Source: Oscillospiraceae bacterium (lineage in GTDB: Bacteria; Bacillota; Clostridia; Oscillospirales; Oscillospiraceae). Taken from it: a stretch of 64,000 bases of DNA. The stretch spans positions 148,628 to 212,627 of the forward strand of contig CAJTFN010000010.1 in assembly GCA_910575815.1 (NCBI GenBank). The letters run 5' to 3'. Under the pieces are notes generated by a model. It had not been told where the DNA came from. It saw only the letters and a list, made by a program, of their open reading frames with translations, and made no database searches. The translations under genes and the position numbers were made by a program. Shown piece after piece: positions 51,728-62,194 of this stretch. Every line of letters starts with the position of its first letter. Within the stretch, counting starts at the first letter, position 1.

Positions 51728-52056
51728 AGGCCCACCCTTCCCAGGAAAAAGGCGATGACGGCGGCGCAAACGGCCCAAAGGCCCTTTTCCACCAAGGCGT
51801 CCCAGCGTCTGCCGGGCTTGGACTCCAGGTCGCTTAGCTTTTGAGTCAATTCGTCGTGACGGCGGGCGAGGCCGTCCAGCTTTTCCAAAATGTTCTTGTA
51901 CTGTTCACCCTGGATGCCCTCCAGGCGTTCCAGCTCCCGCAGGCGGTCGAATACGTCCCTATGGGTTCCGGCGTGTTGGGCGTTGGCCCGTTCCAAGGCT
52001 TCCAGCCGGGCGGCCAGGGGGCAGTCCCGGAGGGAATCTGTGCATTTTTCAGGCAT
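51724..52056 (-). CDS. XhlA-like coiled-coil membrane protein
   Basis: This 110-residue protein has a long coiled coil (about residues 14-80, 'LAARLEALERANAQHA', 'RELERLEGIQGEQYKNILEK') followed by one C-terminal membrane helix (about 90-108), the architecture of XhlA/haemolysin proteins of prophage lysis modules. AAAGGAG precedes ATG 52056. It is the first gene of the cassette; its promoter must lie in 52057-52210, next to the structured repeat copy 2. Confidence 0.75.
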   Translation of the reverse strand: MPEKCTDSLRDCPLAARLEALERANAQHAGTHRDVFDRLRELERLEGIQGEQYKNILEKLDGLARRHDELTQKLSDLESKPGRRWDALVEKGLWAVCAAVIAFFLGRVGL

Positions 52057-52220
52057 GTGTGGTGCTCCTTTCTCTGGTGTGAGCCCCCAATGGGGCGGAT
52101 TTTGGGGTTTTATCCGATTGGATATTATGATGGATACTTTACCTCCCATAAAAAGGGGAGGAATGATAAGATATTTGCACGGAATTGGGCAAGAGGATGT
52201 CTCCTGAGATTGGGCTGGTG
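52057..52220. other. Upstream region of the lysis cassette
   Basis: It contains a GCCCC-CAAT-GGGGC hairpin near 52083-52096 and minus-strand -10-like CATAAT/TAATAT near 52120, but no convincing -35. No gene. Confidence 0.4.
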
Positions 52221-52500
52221 CTCGCCCTTGCGGGCGGGGGGATTTCAGCCATGAAGATGGCTGGTGCTTTGCACCCCCCATTTTCTCTTTTTCTTCCAGA
52301 AGAAAAAGAGAAAACGGGCCGTGCACGGTCCAAAAGAGAAAAAGAAGTACGGGGGTTGCGATACGGGGCGCGCCTGAATGACTGGATGAAGACAGGAATG
52401 ACTTCTCACGCGGCGTAGTTAAACGGGGGCTGGTGGTTGTCGACTTGGCGTATTCCTCTTTCCGCTGTCGCTGGCCTGGTCATCGAATCGGCTTGGATTC
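52221..52500 (-). repeat. Structured 281-bp repeat, copy 2 (inverted relative to copy 1)
   Basis: The reverse complement matches 20304-20584 with four differences. One is in the loop of the GCCC-GNAA-GGGC hairpin: GCAA here (52228-52231), GTAA in copy 1. The 16-bp pyrimidine/purine hairpin (52281-52314) is identical. Weaker similarity extends to about 52215 and 52530. It lies between the lysis cassette and ftsH. Confidence 0.8.
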
Positions 52501-52632
52501 CTTTCTCTTCATCGGCTCTTCTGTCGATAGAATTGTCATGCTCCCGATCACCCGTCCCCTGGAACCTCTGGACTTCTGCCCCTTGGAAACCGGGCGAATC
52601 GATTGAATTTACAGAAACTTCATGAAACCGCC

Positions 52633-52661
52633 TTGTTACTTTCCAGGTTCTGTGATATACT
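52633..52661 (+). promoter_or_regulatory. ftsH promoter
   Basis: TTGTTA (52633-52638), a 17-base spacer and TATACT (52656-52661); GATATACT is repeated ten bases later. Confidence 0.75.
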
Positions 52662-52734
52662 GCGATATACTTTCGCCGGGTTTTCAAAATTTTATGGATC
52701 TGTGCGTTTTCCCCTGAAAGGAGTTATTGCATAC

Positions 52735-54921
<2,187 letters not shown>

Positions 54922-54933
54922 AACCCAGCGACA

Positions 54934-54960
54934 GGACGCGCCGCTCCGGCGCGTCCTTCC
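54934..54960 (+). terminator. ftsH terminator
   Basis: GGACGCGCCG - CTC - CGGCGCGTCC, followed by TTCCCC; the T run is weak. Confidence 0.65.
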
Positions 54961-54997
54961 CCCAATGAAAGAGAAGAAACGAGAGGAGAAATCAACG

Positions 54998-55519
54998 ATG
55001 ATCCGGAAAGCCACTGCCGCCGACCTGCCCAGCATCGGCGGAATCTACGACGCCATTTTCGATCTGGAAGAGCAAGGCGGCCCTGTTTACACCAACTGGC
55101 TCCGAGGAACCTATCCCACCATAGAGAGCGCCCGGCAGGTGTTGGAGGCCGGGACCCTTTACGTGGGCGAGGAGGACGGCGTCCTCTGGGGCGTCTTGAA
55201 CCTCAACGGCATTCAGCTGCCGGAGTACAGCAACATCCCCTGGACCATCCCCGCGGAGGAGGAAGAGGTGGCCGTCATCCACACGATGTGCATCCACCCC
55301 GCCCAGTCCGGCAAGGGTTACGCCCGGCAGATGATCGCCTTCTGCGAGGAGACGGCCCGGGCTCAGGGGAAAACCGTTATGCGCTTTGACACCTGGGAGG
55401 GCAACGCCCCCGCCAACCACCTCTACCCCAAGCTGGGCTATCACTTTGCCGGGGGCACGGAGTTCTTTTTCCAGGGGTACATCCACGAGATTTTGAATTG
55501 CTACGAGAAAAAGCTTTAA
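54998..55519 (+). CDS. GNAT-family N-acetyltransferase
   Basis: This 173-residue acetyl-CoA-dependent transferase starts MIRKATAADLPSI, the typical GNAT beginning. The CoA-binding motif A is 'IHTMCIHPAQSGKGYARQM' near residue 90-108, and motif B is near 'NHLYPKLGYHFAG'. GAGGAG precedes ATG 54998. The substrate is unknown. Confidence 0.88.
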   Translation: MIRKATAADLPSIGGIYDAIFDLEEQGGPVYTNWLRGTYPTIESARQVLEAGTLYVGEEDGVLWGVLNLNGIQLPEYSNIPWTIPAEEEEVAVIHTMCIHPAQSGKGYARQMIAFCEETARAQGKTVMRFDTWEGNAPANHLYPKLGYHFAGGTEFFFQGYIHEILNCYEKKL

Positions 55520-55525
55520 ACTACC

Positions 55526-55565
55526 CGCCCCTCGGTTGTTCTTGACAACGGAGGGGCGTTTTTTT
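55526..55565 (+). terminator. Terminator of the GNAT gene, overlapping the malQ promoter
   Basis: CGCCCCTCGGTTGT pairs imperfectly with GACAACGGAGGGGCG (ending 55558), followed by seven T (55559-55565). Confidence 0.85.
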
Positions 55566-55570
55566 ACAAT
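55542..55570 (+). promoter_or_regulatory. malQ promoter embedded in the preceding terminator
   Basis: TTGACA (55542-55547), a 17-base spacer and TACAAT (55565-55570); the -35 lies in the hairpin and the -10 starts at the end of the T run. Confidence 0.75.
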
Positions 55571-55605
55571 GAAGGGGCACACTATAAATCATGGAGGTCT
55601 TCGAT

Positions 55606-57132
55606 ATGAAACGTTCCGCCGGTATTCTCCTTCCCATCTTCTCCCTCCCCTCGGCCTATGGCATCGGCTCCCTGGGCGCGGAGGCCCGGGCCTTTGCCAA
55701 CTTCCTTCAGGACGCGGGCCAATCCTGGTGGCAGATTCTTCCCGTGGGCCCCGCCGGGGCCGGGGACTCTCCCTATGCCAGCGAGTCCACCTTCGCCGGA
55801 AATCCGCTGTTTATCGATTTGGATCTCTTGGGAAAGGACGGTCTGCTGACGGAGGAGGAGCTGGCTTCCGCCCAAGTTCCGGCGGGGAACCAGATCGACT
55901 ACGGCGCGCTGAAGCAAAGCCGGGACCCCCTGCTGCGCAAGGCCTTTTCCCGGGTCAGCGGCGAGACGGCGGAGGCCGCCCGGGCCTTTTCGGAGCGGAA
56001 CCCATGGGTGCGGGAGTACGCCCTGTACCGGGCCGCTAAGCAGCACTTTGGAGACCTCCCCTGGTTTCAGTGGCCTGACGAGGGCCTCCGCCGCCATGAG
56101 CCCTGGGCCGTGGAGCGCTGGCGGGTGGAGCTGGCGGAGGAGGTGGCCTTCCAGACCTGCGTGCAGCACTGGTTCTTCACCCAGTGGGCGGCGCTGAAAG
56201 CCTATGTCAACGGCTTAGGCCTGGGTCTCATCGGCGATTTGCCCATTTATGTCTCCCTGGACTCCGCCGACGTGTGGAGCGAGCGAAAGGAATTCCTCCT
56301 GGACAGCGAGGGACGGCCAGGCAAGGTGGCCGGGGTTCCGCCGGACTACTTCTCCGAGGACGGCCAGCTCTGGGGAAATCCCCTCTATGACTGGGCCGCT
56401 ATGAAGCGGGACGGCTTCGGCTGGTGGATCCGGCGGGTGGAGGGAGCCGGCAAGCTCTTCGACGTCATCCGGCTTGACCACTTCCGGGGTCTGGAGAGCT
56501 ACTGGGCCGTTCCCGCGGGGGCCGAGACCGCCCGGACGGGCTCCTGGGAGAAGGGGCCGGGCATGGACCTTTTGGGGGTGTTGACCTCCTGGTTTCGGGA
56601 CATTGCCTATATCGCGGAGGATTTGGGCATCCTGACCGACGAGGTCCACCGGCTTCGGGAGACCTCGGGCCTTCCGGGCATGCGGGTGCTGGAATTCGCC
56701 TTCTCCGATCCCAGCAACGCCTACCTGCCCCACAATTACAAGCCCAATTGCATCTGCTACACCGGAACCCATGACAACGACACCGTGGCCGGGTGGTACG
56801 CCTCCGCGCCGAAGCGGGAGCGGGACTTCGCGGAGAAGTACCTGGGCGTCTCCGGGGCGGAGAACGTCCGGCGGGCTTTGCTCCGGGCGGGACAGGGCAG
56901 CGCGGCGGAGCTCTTCGTCGCCCAGTTGCAGGACTACCTGGGCCTGGGCAGCGAGAGCCGGATCAACGTTCCCGGCGTGGGGTCCGGCAATTGGCGCTGG
57001 CGGCTGCTTCCCGGCCAGACCAGGGCGGAGGTGGCGGAGGAAATCCGCTCGATGACCGCCCTCTATGGCCGCTGCCCCTGGATTCCGGAGCCAGAGGTGG
57101 AATTCGGCGAAACGGAAAATGAAGAAGCTTAA
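55606..57132 (+). CDS. malQ: 4-alpha-glucanotransferase (amylomaltase)
   Basis: This 508-residue GH77 enzyme transfers maltodextrin segments in glycogen/maltose metabolism. The catalytic residues are the nucleophile D291 (RLDHFRG), acid/base E338 (IAEDLG) and stabiliser D390 (GTHDNDT). The N-terminus KRSAGILLPIFSLPSAYGIG and the SPYASESTFAGNP loop are typical. ATG 55606 is favoured over 55591 because GGAGG stands between them. It is a single-gene unit ending at a hairpin. Confidence 0.95.
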   Translation: MKRSAGILLPIFSLPSAYGIGSLGAEARAFANFLQDAGQSWWQILPVGPAGAGDSPYASESTFAGNPLFIDLDLLGKDGLLTEEELASAQVPAGNQIDYGALKQSRDPLLRKAFSRVSGETAEAARAFSERNPWVREYALYRAAKQHFGDLPWFQWPDEGLRRHEPWAVERWRVELAEEVAFQTCVQHWFFTQWAALKAYVNGLGLGLIGDLPIYVSLDSADVWSERKEFLLDSEGRPGKVAGVPPDYFSEDGQLWGNPLYDWAAMKRDGFGWWIRRVEGAGKLFDVIRLDHFRGLESYWAVPAGAETARTGSWEKGPGMDLLGVLTSWFRDIAYIAEDLGILTDEVHRLRETSGLPGMRVLEFAFSDPSNAYLPHNYKPNCICYTGTHDNDTVAGWYASAPKRERDFAEKYLGVSGAENVRRALLRAGQGSAAELFVAQLQDYLGLGSESRINVPGVGSGNWRWRLLPGQTRAEVAEEIRSMTALYGRCPWIPEPEVEFGETENEEA

Positions 57133-57140
57133 TTTTAGTT

Positions 57141-57174
57141 AAAACGCCAAAATTTTCTGTAAATTTTGCGTTTT
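57141..57174 (+). terminator. malQ terminator
   Basis: AAAACGC(C)AAAATTT pairs with AAATTTTGCGTTTT across TCTGT, ending in a T run. Confidence 0.75.
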
Positions 57175-57188
57175 GGTCATTCTGCCGG

Positions 57189-57481
57189 TTCCCTGGCGCT
57201 ATCTCTCACATATATAATGGAGCCGTCACATAAGATGGTAAGCCCTGTGGAATTTCCCGGCAAAGGTTTTCCTCCCGCCGGGGTCCGGACGGCGTTCGCG
57301 GCCGTTCTGAACGTCCGGTTGAACAGGGTTTCGCGTGCCGCTTTGCTTGGAAGCCTCCGGAACGCGGCGGAGGGCAAAAGAGGGCGGGAATGTTGTCTGC
57401 CTCCTGCCGTTTCCAGGGTATACGGGGTCTTTCAGACCCCGGGGCCTTCGGGAGGCCGGAGGGGAAGTGAGGAGTTTCTGC
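57189..57481 (+). promoter_or_regulatory. Promoter and long structured leader of the Na/Pi symporter gene
   Basis: TATAAT at 57213-57218 has only a weak -35 (TTCCCT, 18-base spacer). The following leader of about 260 bases is GC-rich, with a GGGGTCT-TTC-AGACCCC hairpin just before the start and a GTCCGGACG...CGTCCGG arm pair near 57286-57319. No known riboswitch motif is recognised. Confidence 0.4.
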
Positions 57482-59227
57482 ATGGATATTTTTTCCCTGT
57501 TCACCCTCTGCGGCGGTCTGGCTTTTTTCCTGTACGGCATGACCACCATGTCCAAAAGCCTGGAGAAGATGGCCGGCGGCCGCCTGGAGCGGCTGTTGAA
57601 GCGCATGACCTCCAATCCCATGAAGGGCCTGCTTTTAGGCGCGGGCATCACCATCGCGGTCCAGTCCTCCTCGGCGGTGACGGTGATGCTGGTGGGTCTG
57701 GTGAACTCCGGCGTCATGGAGCTGGGCCAGACCATCGGCGTCATCATGGGCTCCAATGTGGGCACCACGCTGACGGCCTGGATTCTGTCCCTCACCGGTA
57801 TTGAGAGTGAGAGCGTGCTGCTGAACCTTCTGAAGCCGGAGAACTTCTCTCCCCTCTTCGCCCTGGCGGGAATTCTGCTCATCATGGGCTCCAAGCGCCA
57901 GCGGCGGCGGGACATCGGGCGCATCCTCATCGGCTTCGCCATTTTGATGTCCGGTATGGAGATGATGAAGAACTCCGTCAGCCCTCTGGCGGACCTGCCG
58001 GGCTTCTCGGAGCTGCTGACGGCTTTCCGGAATCCCCTGCTGGGCGTGGCCGTGGGTGCGGTGTTCACCGGGGTGATTCAGTCCTCGGCGGCCTCCGTGG
58101 GCATTTTGCAGGCCCTGGCTCTCACCGGATCCATTACCTACGGTGTGGCCATCCCCATCATCATGGGCCAGAACATCGGCACCTGTGTCACGGCGCTGAT
58201 CTCCTCCATCGGAGTCTCCCGGGGGGCGAAGCGGGTGTCCGTGATTCATGTGGCGTTCAACATCATCGGCACGGCCATCGGCCTGATCCTCTTCTGCGGC
58301 GGGGATTTGCTGTTCCATTTCCCCTTCATGGACGCCACGGTGGGAGCCGTGGGCGTGGCCTTGTGCCACACGGTGTTCAACATTGGCACCACCGCTTTGC
58401 TGCTGCCCTTTTCCCGCCAGCTGGAATGGCTGGCCCGGGCGGCTGTCAAAGAAGGGGACAAGACTCCCCAGTTCGCCTTTTTGGACCCGCTGCTGCTGCG
58501 GACCCCCGGCGCGGCGGTCAGCGAGTGTGCCGCCATGGCCTGTGAGATGGGCGCCCTGGCGCGAAAGAGCCTGCTGGCCGCCCTGGGGCAGCTGTCCAAG
58601 TACCGGGGGGACCTGGAGGCGGAGCTTTTGGAAGATGAGGACAAGCTGGACATCTACGAGGACCGCCTCAGCGGCTATTTGGTTCAGATTTCCCAGCATG
58701 GCCTCTCCATGGAGGACATCCACACCGTCTCCCGGTTGCTCCATGCCATCGGCGACTTCGAGCGCATCGGAGACCATGCCCTGAACATTCAGGAGTCCGC
58801 CCGGGAGCTCCACGAGAAGGGACTCAGCTTCTCCGGCTCCGCCGAGGCAGAGCTCCAGGTGCTGAGACGGGCGCTGGAGGACATCCTGGAACTCTCCGTG
58901 GACTGCTTCCAGAGGGATGATCCCGCCGCCGCCAAGGCGGTGGAGCCCCTGGAGGAGACCATTGACCAGCTCACCGACGAAATCCGGGCCCGGCACATCC
59001 GGCGGCTCCAGAACGGAGAGTGCACCGTGCAGCTGGGCTTCATTCTGAACGACCTGCTGACGAATCTGGAGCGGGTATCCGACCATTGCTCCAACATTGC
59101 CGTCTGCGTCATTGAGGAGCGGGAGGACCACGCCGAGCAGCGCCACGCCTATCTCCACGACTTCAAGGCCGCCGGGGAATTTGCCCAGAGCTTGGATCAG
59201 GATTTGGAGAAGTACAAGCTGCCCTGA
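57482..59227 (+). CDS. Na/Pi cotransporter with C-terminal PhoU-like domain
   Basis: This 581-residue protein has two inverted Na_Pi_cotrans repeats carrying the QSSSA/QSSAA motifs ('IAVQSSSAVTVMLVG' near residue 60, 'GVIQSSAASVGILQA' near 199) in a multi-helix membrane domain (about 1-320). A cytoplasmic PhoU-like helical domain (about 345-575) has 'FERIGDHALNIQESA' and 'LERVSDHCSNIAVCV'. It is expected to import phosphate with sodium. GAGGAG precedes ATG 57482. Confidence 0.92.
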   Translation: MDIFSLFTLCGGLAFFLYGMTTMSKSLEKMAGGRLERLLKRMTSNPMKGLLLGAGITIAVQSSSAVTVMLVGLVNSGVMELGQTIGVIMGSNVGTTLTAWILSLTGIESESVLLNLLKPENFSPLFALAGILLIMGSKRQRRRDIGRILIGFAILMSGMEMMKNSVSPLADLPGFSELLTAFRNPLLGVAVGAVFTGVIQSSAASVGILQALALTGSITYGVAIPIIMGQNIGTCVTALISSIGVSRGAKRVSVIHVAFNIIGTAIGLILFCGGDLLFHFPFMDATVGAVGVALCHTVFNIGTTALLLPFSRQLEWLARAAVKEGDKTPQFAFLDPLLLRTPGAAVSECAAMACEMGALARKSLLAALGQLSKYRGDLEAELLEDEDKLDIYEDRLSGYLVQISQHGLSMEDIHTVSRLLHAIGDFERIGDHALNIQESARELHEKGLSFSGSAEAELQVLRRALEDILELSVDCFQRDDPAAAKAVEPLEETIDQLTDEIRARHIRRLQNGECTVQLGFILNDLLTNLERVSDHCSNIAVCVIEEREDHAEQRHAYLHDFKAAGEFAQSLDQDLEKYKLP

Positions 59228-59247
59228 AAGCGGAAAGGGGAGACGAG

Positions 59248-59721
59248 ATGGAAACGGTTACGGATTACGAGCTGATCGAGGCGTATTTGAAAGCGCCGGA
59301 GACGGAAGAAGACCGCTTTTGGATGAGCCCGGCGGTGATCTGGTTCGACTGGCGGGAGTATGACGAGGACATCGTCCGCTGTGTCAGCGAGAGTCTGCCG
59401 GAGGACGACCACTTTGCCTTCGAGCTTCGGGAGAGCGCCCTGCCCAGGGGTTTTGACATCTTGCTGAAAAAGAGGGGCGAGGTCACCGCCATTCCCTACG
59501 GGCCGGACCAGATGGACCGGGATACCACGCTACGGGCGATCCAGGCCATCATAGCTCCGCGCTGGCAGCTCCGCTGTTTTACGCCCTCCATGAAGAATGA
59601 TACCCTGGGGTTCTGCCTTCTCTCCTCGGAGGATTGGGGAAGGCTGGAGGCGTTCTTCGGCTCCCGGGCCGTGGACCGGTGGTTCCAGCCCGTAGGGCCC
59701 GGGAGCCGCTTGTTTGGATGA
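59248..59721 (+). CDS. Hypothetical protein, 157 residues
   Basis: This acidic cytosolic protein has no domain that I recognise and an aromatic-rich sequence ('FWMSPAVIWFDWREYDED'). AAAGGGG precedes ATG 59248. It lies 20 bases after the Na/Pi gene, so it is probably its operon partner; a terminator follows at 59829. It is not a known phosphate-regulon protein. Confidence 0.75.
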   Translation: METVTDYELIEAYLKAPETEEDRFWMSPAVIWFDWREYDEDIVRCVSESLPEDDHFAFELRESALPRGFDILLKKRGEVTAIPYGPDQMDRDTTLRAIQAIIAPRWQLRCFTPSMKNDTLGFCLLSSEDWGRLEAFFGSRAVDRWFQPVGPGSRLFG

Positions 59722-59828
59722 AGGAAACAACTACGAGAAGACCGCCGGAGCGTTTGATGTTTGTCTGCAAAACTGTTTTCACCAATACATTCGCGGCGTC
59801 TGTCAGGCCGAATGGGAACACAGATTAT

Positions 59829-59869
59829 GGGCAGAGAGTGGAATTTTATCCATTCTCTGCCCATTTTTT
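59829..59869 (+). terminator. Terminator of the Na/Pi operon
   Basis: GGGCAGAGAGTGGA pairs with TCCATTCTCTGCCC (59849-59862; one G-T), followed by A and six T. Confidence 0.88.
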
Positions 59870-59993
59870 CTCCTTATCGTTCCCACGGCTGAGAAAGCGC
59901 GCGGCCTGCGTTTCCGGTGACAATACATGTACGGCCGGTGATCCGGCAACCAAACAACGTCAAGTGTTATCATGCAAAGGAGGTCGGGCAGTC

Positions 59994-60605
59994 ATTTCAA
60001 AAAAAACATACGGTTACATCCGAGTCAGCACCAGAGAGCAGAACGAGGACCGGCAGCGCATCGCTATGCGGGAGCTGTCTGTCCCGGAGGAGAACATCTT
60101 TTTGGACAAGCAATCCGGAAAGGATTTCCAGCGGCCTCAATACAAAAAGCTGGTGAAAAAAATGAAACCGGACGATTTGCTCTATGTCAAGAGCATCGAC
60201 CGGCTGGGACGCGACTATGGAGAAATCCTGGAGCAATGGCGGTTTTTGACCAAGGAAAAGGGGATTGACATTGTGGTGCTGGATATGCCTCTCCTGGACA
60301 CCCGGCGGGGGAAGGACTTGATGGGAACCTTCCTCAGCGATATTGTTCTGCAAGTGCTGTCCTTCGTGGCGGAGAACGAGCGCACGACCATACACCAGCG
60401 GCAGGCGGAGGGCATCGCCGCCGCCAAAGCCCGGGGCGTCCGGTTTGGCAGGCCGCCCCAGCCGCTTCCGGAGAATTACCACAGCGCCTACCGGCGCTGG
60501 AGAGCCGGGGCGATTACCGGCACGGCGGCGGCGCGGGAATGTGGGATGCCGCTGTCCTCCTTCCGCTATCGGGCGGAGACTTATGAGAAGGCAAAGTTGT
60601 TGTAA
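59994..60605 (+). CDS. Serine recombinase (resolvase/invertase type) with non-canonical start
   Basis: This roughly 203-residue site-specific recombinase has the catalytic serine in YGYIRVSTREQNEDRQ near residue 12, 'KSIDRLGRDYGEILEQW' and 'ENERTTIHQRQAEGI' (helix E), and a small C-terminal HTH ('TGTAAARECGMPLSSFRYRA'). It resembles small Tn3-type resolvases. A perfect AGGAGG (59978-59983) is followed in frame by GTC 59991 and ATT 59994, with no ATG, GTG or TTG before the catalytic serine; ATT is the best start. An A8 run (60000-60007) and an out-of-frame ATG 59972 leave frameshifting possible. The last codons AAG TTG TTG TAA belong to a 13-bp direct repeat. Confidence 0.8.
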   Translation: MSKKTYGYIRVSTREQNEDRQRIAMRELSVPEENIFLDKQSGKDFQRPQYKKLVKKMKPDDLLYVKSIDRLGRDYGEILEQWRFLTKEKGIDIVVLDMPLLDTRRGKDLMGTFLSDIVLQVLSFVAENERTTIHQRQAEGIAAAKARGVRFGRPPQPLPENYHSAYRRWRAGAITGTAAARECGMPLSSFRYRAETYEKAKLL

Positions 60606-60759
60606 ATATGGGAATTTACAAAAACGTGTACCTTTCTGTAAGGAAAAAATTCTCTTGGTTACGTGTAGAGGATATCACAAACCGCGCCGGTTTGCAAGAC
60701 CTCTTTCAGAATTTTTCAAGAGTAAGCCTACCTTGCAGAAAGGTACAAGTTGTTGTAAA
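60594..60759. repeat. 13-bp direct repeats flanking a nested hairpin element
   Basis: AAGTTGTTGTAAA occurs at 60594-60606 (recombinase 3' end) and 60747-60759. Between them, GTACCTTTCTGTAAG (60628-60642) pairs with 60732-60746 (one wobble), GAAAAAATTC (60643-60652) with GAATTTTTC (60709-60717), AGAGG (60667-60671) with CCTCT (60700-60704), and CAAACCG-CGC-CGGTTTG (60678-60694) forms the tip. TTGTAAAT-ATGGG-AATTTACAA is a further palindrome at the left edge. It could be a resolvase res site, a small mobile element or an RNA leader of the downstream operon. Confidence 0.7.
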
Positions 60760-60797
60760 GTCACGGCCGGCAAAGCAGAAAGGGGGACTTGTTCCAA

Positions 60798-61487
60798 ATG
60801 ACGGAAGAGGTCCGCGCAGTCATGCGGACGGAAAAAAAGTACAGCATCTCTCTGGAGACGGGCCGGCAGCTCACGGCCCGTCTTTCCAGGGTGTTTCACC
60901 GGGACAGGTACGGAGGCCGGAACGGTTATCTGGTCCGTTCCTTGTATTTCGACAGCATTTATGACGACGACTATTTTGACAAAATCAACGGCCTGGAGTA
61001 CCGCAAGAAAATTCGGCTGCGGATCTACGATCCGGACCAGGACTGGGCAAAATTGGAAGTCAAGGAGAAGCGGGGCTCTGTGCAGGTTAAAAAGTCCCTG
61101 ACGGTTTCCCGGGAGACGGCCGCTCAGCTGATGGCGGGGAACAATTCCGTTTTGCTGGGTCTGGGGAGCGGCTTCGCCAAGCAGCTGTACCAGCTTTTGG
61201 AACGCGGCTTGTACCGGCCCAAGTGCGTCGTGGAATACCGGCGGGACGCCTTCGTGGAACTCACCAACAATATCCGGATTACCGTGGACACCGAACTGCG
61301 GGCTGGGAAGAGCGCAGACTCCTTTTGGAAGGCGGTGCCGGGACTGCATCCCGTATTGGGAAATCCCACGCTGGAGGTGAAGTACGACGGCTTCCTGCTG
61401 GATCAATGCAAGTGGATTCTCGGGCTGTCGGGGATGCCCGAGCTTTCTTTGAGCAAATATGAATTGGCGCGGCGCGCCGTATTTTAA
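60798..61487 (+). CDS. VTC-domain (polyphosphate polymerase-like) protein
   Basis: This 229-residue protein has the VTC/triphosphate-tunnel fold. Basic tunnel residues are seen in 'MRTEKKYSIS', 'YRKKIRLRIYD' and 'WAKLEVKEKRGSVQVKKS', acidic metal ligands near 'SLYFDSIYDDDYFDK', and the closing strand 'NPTLEVKYDGFLLD'. Eukaryotic VTC4 makes polyphosphate from ATP; bacterial homologues are little studied. AAGGGGGA stands about 11 bases before ATG 60798. It is the first gene of a three-gene unit with DUF4956 and CotH proteins. Confidence 0.88.
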   Translation: MTEEVRAVMRTEKKYSISLETGRQLTARLSRVFHRDRYGGRNGYLVRSLYFDSIYDDDYFDKINGLEYRKKIRLRIYDPDQDWAKLEVKEKRGSVQVKKSLTVSRETAAQLMAGNNSVLLGLGSGFAKQLYQLLERGLYRPKCVVEYRRDAFVELTNNIRITVDTELRAGKSADSFWKAVPGLHPVLGNPTLEVKYDGFLLDQCKWILGLSGMPELSLSKYELARRAVF

Positions 61488-61513
61488 GCAAGTAGCACGA
61501 GAGGAGCTCTGTT

Positions 61514-62194
61514 ATGAAAAACCTGGTTGCACAGCTGACCCAGACCATGGGAAGCGATCTCACGATTGAGCAAATTTGCCTGAATTTCGCGGTGGCGCTG
61601 CTTTTGGGGGCGGTTATCTACATATCGTACCGCTTTTCCCATTCCGGCGCGGTGTACAGCGCCCGCTTCAATGTATCCCTGCTGATGCTGACCCTGATTA
61701 CCACCCTCATCATGAACGTCATCGGCAACAACATCGCCCTCTCCCTGGGCATGGTGGGCGCGCTGTCCATTGTGCGCTTCCGCACAGCCATTAAGGACCC
61801 CCGGGATTCCACCTATATCTTCTGGTGCATCGCCGTGGGCATCAGCTGCGGCGTGTCCTACTATGCCCTGGCGGCCATTGGCACGGGGACCATCTTCCTC
61901 ACCATGCTGGTCATGGGCACCATCAAGGCCAATGACCGCTATCTGCTTATCATCCGCGGCGCGCCGGCCTCGTCGTCTCAGATCGAGGAAGCGGTCCTGC
62001 TCCAGTACGAGGGCAAGGCCCTGCTGCGGGTCCGGAACGAGGGGACGGAGGATGTGGAGTACATCTACGAATTGTCCCAGAGGATTCTGGAGGAGGGAAA
62101 GAGGAAGAGCATGGACATCCATGAGGCGCTGTTCCTTCTGGAGGGCGTGAACCATGTGGATTTGGTCTGCCAGAACGAGGAGATGAGCCGCTGA
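61514..62194 (+). CDS. DUF4956 membrane protein
   Basis: This 226-residue protein has about four membrane helices in the first 150 residues, with the family hallmark 'SLGMVGALSIVRFRTAIKDP', and a cytoplasmic alpha/beta C-terminal domain ('YLLIIRGAPASSSQIEEAV'). GAGAGGAGC precedes ATG 61514. DUF4956 genes are repeatedly found beside VTC-domain and CotH genes. It ends immediately before the CotH start. Confidence 0.9.
   Translation: MKNLVAQLTQTMGSDLTIEQICLNFAVALLLGAVIYISYRFSHSGAVYSARFNVSLLMLTLITTLIMNVIGNNIALSLGMVGALSIVRFRTAIKDPRDSTYIFWCIAVGISCGVSYYALAAIGTGTIFLTMLVMGTIKANDRYLLIIRGAPASSSQIEEAVLLQYEGKALLRVRNEGTEDVEYIYELSQRILEEGKRKSMDIHEALFLLEGVNHVDLVCQNEEMSR

Noticed and set aside
60608..60964. 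118-codon open frame between recombinase and VTC gene
   Set aside because: It runs through the hairpin element and then out of frame into the VTC gene; no domain.
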